DNA of 64,000 bases from NCBI RefSeq assembly GCF_021917145.1, contig NC_061065.1:12521412-12585411 (forward strand), in the 5' to 3' direction. The position numbers and the translations under genes are program-made. This stretch comes from Hypomesus transpacificus. Its lineage: Eukaryota; Chordata; Actinopteri; Osmeriformes; Osmeridae. Under the pieces are notes generated by a model that was not told the DNA's origin, ran no database searches, and worked only from the letters and a program-made list of their open reading frames with translations. The number at the start of each line of letters is the position of its first letter. Position 1 is the first letter of the stretch. Shown piece after piece: positions 62,285-64,000 of this stretch.

Positions 62285-63040
62285 TTACATTTATGCATTT
62301 AGCAGACGCTTTTATCCAAAACGACTTCCAAGAGAGAGTTTTACAAAAGTGCATAGGTCACTGATCATAACAACTAGATAGCCCTGAACATAGCGAGCAG
62401 CCAAAACATGAAGCATACATTGTGAAAACCAAATAAGTGCCAAAGGGAAGAACCATATGCAGTTAAACAAGTTACAATTAAGCAACATGAATCTCAAAAA
62501 GTGCAAGTGTACCTGTAAAAAACAATCAACAGTAAAACATATTTCACAGCGAGTACAATAATTTAAATCCGTTACAACCAACCAACAAGAGCAACAAGTC
62601 TCTCAATGAGAGTCATGTGATCCTGGAGGAAACTAAGATCAGGTCCAGCCAAGTATTCCTAAGTGCCATTTTACTCCCGGAACAAGTGCGTCTTGAGCCT
62701 TTTCTTGAAGGTGGGGAGACAGTCAGTGTCCCTGATGGAGGTGGGGAGTTGATTCCACCATTGGAGGGCCAGACAGGATGAGAGCTTGTGTTGGGACCGG
62801 GCGCTCTTGAACGGTGGGACAACCAGACGGTTGTCTGAAAAAGACCGTAGGTGGCGGGTCGGGTGCAGTCCCGTTCACCGCTCGGAAGGTCAGTACCAGA
62901 GACTTGAATCTGATACGGGCCGTGATGGGAAGCCAGTGGAGGGAGATGAGGAGCGGGGTAACATTGGAGCGTCTGGGTAGATTAAAGACAAGACGGCCTC
63001 TGCGTTCTGAATCCTCTGGAGAGGGCGGGTTGCGGTGATC
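62285..63040 (-). mobile_element. 5'-truncated L2-type LINE (3' end of ORF2 and tail)
   Basis: On the minus strand, 63040 to about 62690 encodes the end of a non-LTR reverse-transcriptase polyprotein. It includes SLHWLPITARIRFKSLVL, FRAVNGTAP and FKKRLKTHLFRE-type text, the usual C-terminal block of L2/CR1-like elements. The frame is interrupted, so the copy is dead. Non-coding 3' sequence follows. It ends at about 62285 with a tail whose complement reads TTTAGCAGACGCTTTTATCC. The same tail occurs at 25139-25245, 22528-22572 and in the SINE at 5175-5275. Confidence 0.85.
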
Positions 63041-64000
63041 TATATCTGATTGTAAAAGTAGGTCTACACATTTTGCATATTATTATTGATGGTATTGTTG
63101 CTCCCGTTATTTATTTATTTTATATCCATTGTTTTATATTTTGTTTAGAACCCTGGTTTGTTGCTTACCGAACAAAAATAACGTGAGAGAAGCATGTTTA
63201 GCCACTAGATGGCAGTGCATAACCGAGAGGGGCGGACATCCATGTCTTCTTCAGCTGTTAGCTAAAAATGTAAACAACACATTTGCCCTCACTGACTTAT
63301 GGACACAAGTGTACGCTCTGCAGGTTGAAGATAGACATTACTATAACGAACTGCTACATAGAAATAGCCTACTCGCGCTAGTTTTGAGGTGATGCGCGGC
63401 GTATTTATTATGTTATTCTTTTGTGTTGTAATGTAATGTAAATGTATAGGCTACTATCTTCCTGTTCTGGTATTTCGTACAAGCAGTAGGCTACTGTACT
63501 GTAACTGTCACAAAAGTTGACTTGGGAAATCATACATCAATACACAACAGACTCTTGAGTCTGTAGAAGTCACTGGACTCTTCTGTGCAAATGCCACCAC
63601 TTACAAGTGTCAGAGGGACTAAAAGGTAGGACTGTTTTGCATTGAATGACTAGTTCATGTCTGTGTACAGTATGTAGTGTCGTTTCAATTTGAAGGGATT
63701 ACACTTGGTTACCAATTTAGAAACTATGGGAGATCTAGCAAGCTTGCAGTGAATGATCTGAGTTGCATAGATATCTTACAGTTTTCACATTTGAAGAGGT
63801 AATCATCTAGGCTGTGAATAACTCTGCTCTTCCTGTTCAGGGAGTTTTTATAGACACTTTGAATAGATACTTTGTTTGAATAGAAGTCTGAGAAATAGCA
63901 AATACACATAAAAATACAATTTTGAAACATTAAATGAGCAAGTTAACACTTTCAGAAAGCCAAGTTACGTTAAGCACAAAGTTGTGACCTGTAGCTACAC
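63041..64000. other. Terminal stretch, nothing recognised
   Basis: AT-rich DNA with short open frames and no recognisable domain. The next gene lies outside the window. Confidence 0.45.

Noticed and set aside
63129-63392. 87-codon open frame near the window end
   Set aside because: No similarity to a known protein that I can recognise, and the length is compatible with chance.

Overview
The window is nuclear DNA of a ray-finned fish, almost certainly a teleost. The genes are split by many short GT-AG introns and encode vertebrate-specific proteins. The interspersed repeats (a tRNA-Cys-derived SINE and an L2-type LINE with a shared fish-type 3' tail, a Ty3/gypsy element, a non-autonomous hAT element) are typical of fish, as are the (TG)n and (TA)n microsatellites. 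I cannot name the species. There is no operon, CRISPR array or other prokaryotic feature.

Layout. (1) Positions 1-6.3 kb, minus strand: the 5' two thirds of INF2 (inverted formin 2), cut by the window start. It has a DID domain, a very repetitive FH1 segment and part of FH2. (2) 8.29-13.64 kb: a nearly pristine Ty3/gypsy LTR retrotransposon whose LTRs differ at one base. (3) 16.70-17.14 kb: a probable solo LTR. (4) 19.45-20.08 kb, minus: a single-exon Borg/CDC42-effector gene, probably the fish orthologue of C15orf62. (5) 25.8-26.7 kb, minus: GCHFR. (6) 27.90-29.40 kb: a 1.5-kb non-autonomous hAT element with a perfect 8-bp target duplication. (7) 30.0-34.3 kb, plus: RMDN3 (PTPIP51). (8) 36.2-39.0 kb, minus: RAD51. 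(9) 40.7-49.4 kb, minus: KNL1, including a 3.5-kb MELT-repeat exon. (10) 50.9-52.9 kb, plus: KNSTRN, head-to-head with KNL1. (11) 53.1-60.3 kb, minus: an adhesion GPCR of the ADGRG type. (12) 62.3-63.0 kb: the 3' end of an L2-type LINE.

The order and relative orientation KNL1-RAD51-RMDN3-GCHFR-C15orf62 match human 15q15.1 as I recall it. KNSTRN is also in 15q15.1. INF2 lies elsewhere in human (14q32), so its junction with this block is a lineage-specific arrangement. DNAJC17, which sits between GCHFR and C15orf62 in human, is not visible here.

The genes do not form one pathway, but there is a theme. KNL1 and KNSTRN are kinetochore proteins sharing one intergenic region. RAD51 repairs DNA breaks in dividing cells. 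INF2 and the Borg protein act in actin and septin control downstream of Rho-family GTPases. RMDN3 tethers the endoplasmic reticulum to mitochondria. GCHFR tunes tetrahydrobiopterin synthesis. I found no new biological system. The most notable items are the young gypsy element, the LINE/SINE shared tail, the CRIB-bearing C15orf62 orthologue, the recent KNL1 repeat duplication, and the FH1 minisatellite in INF2.
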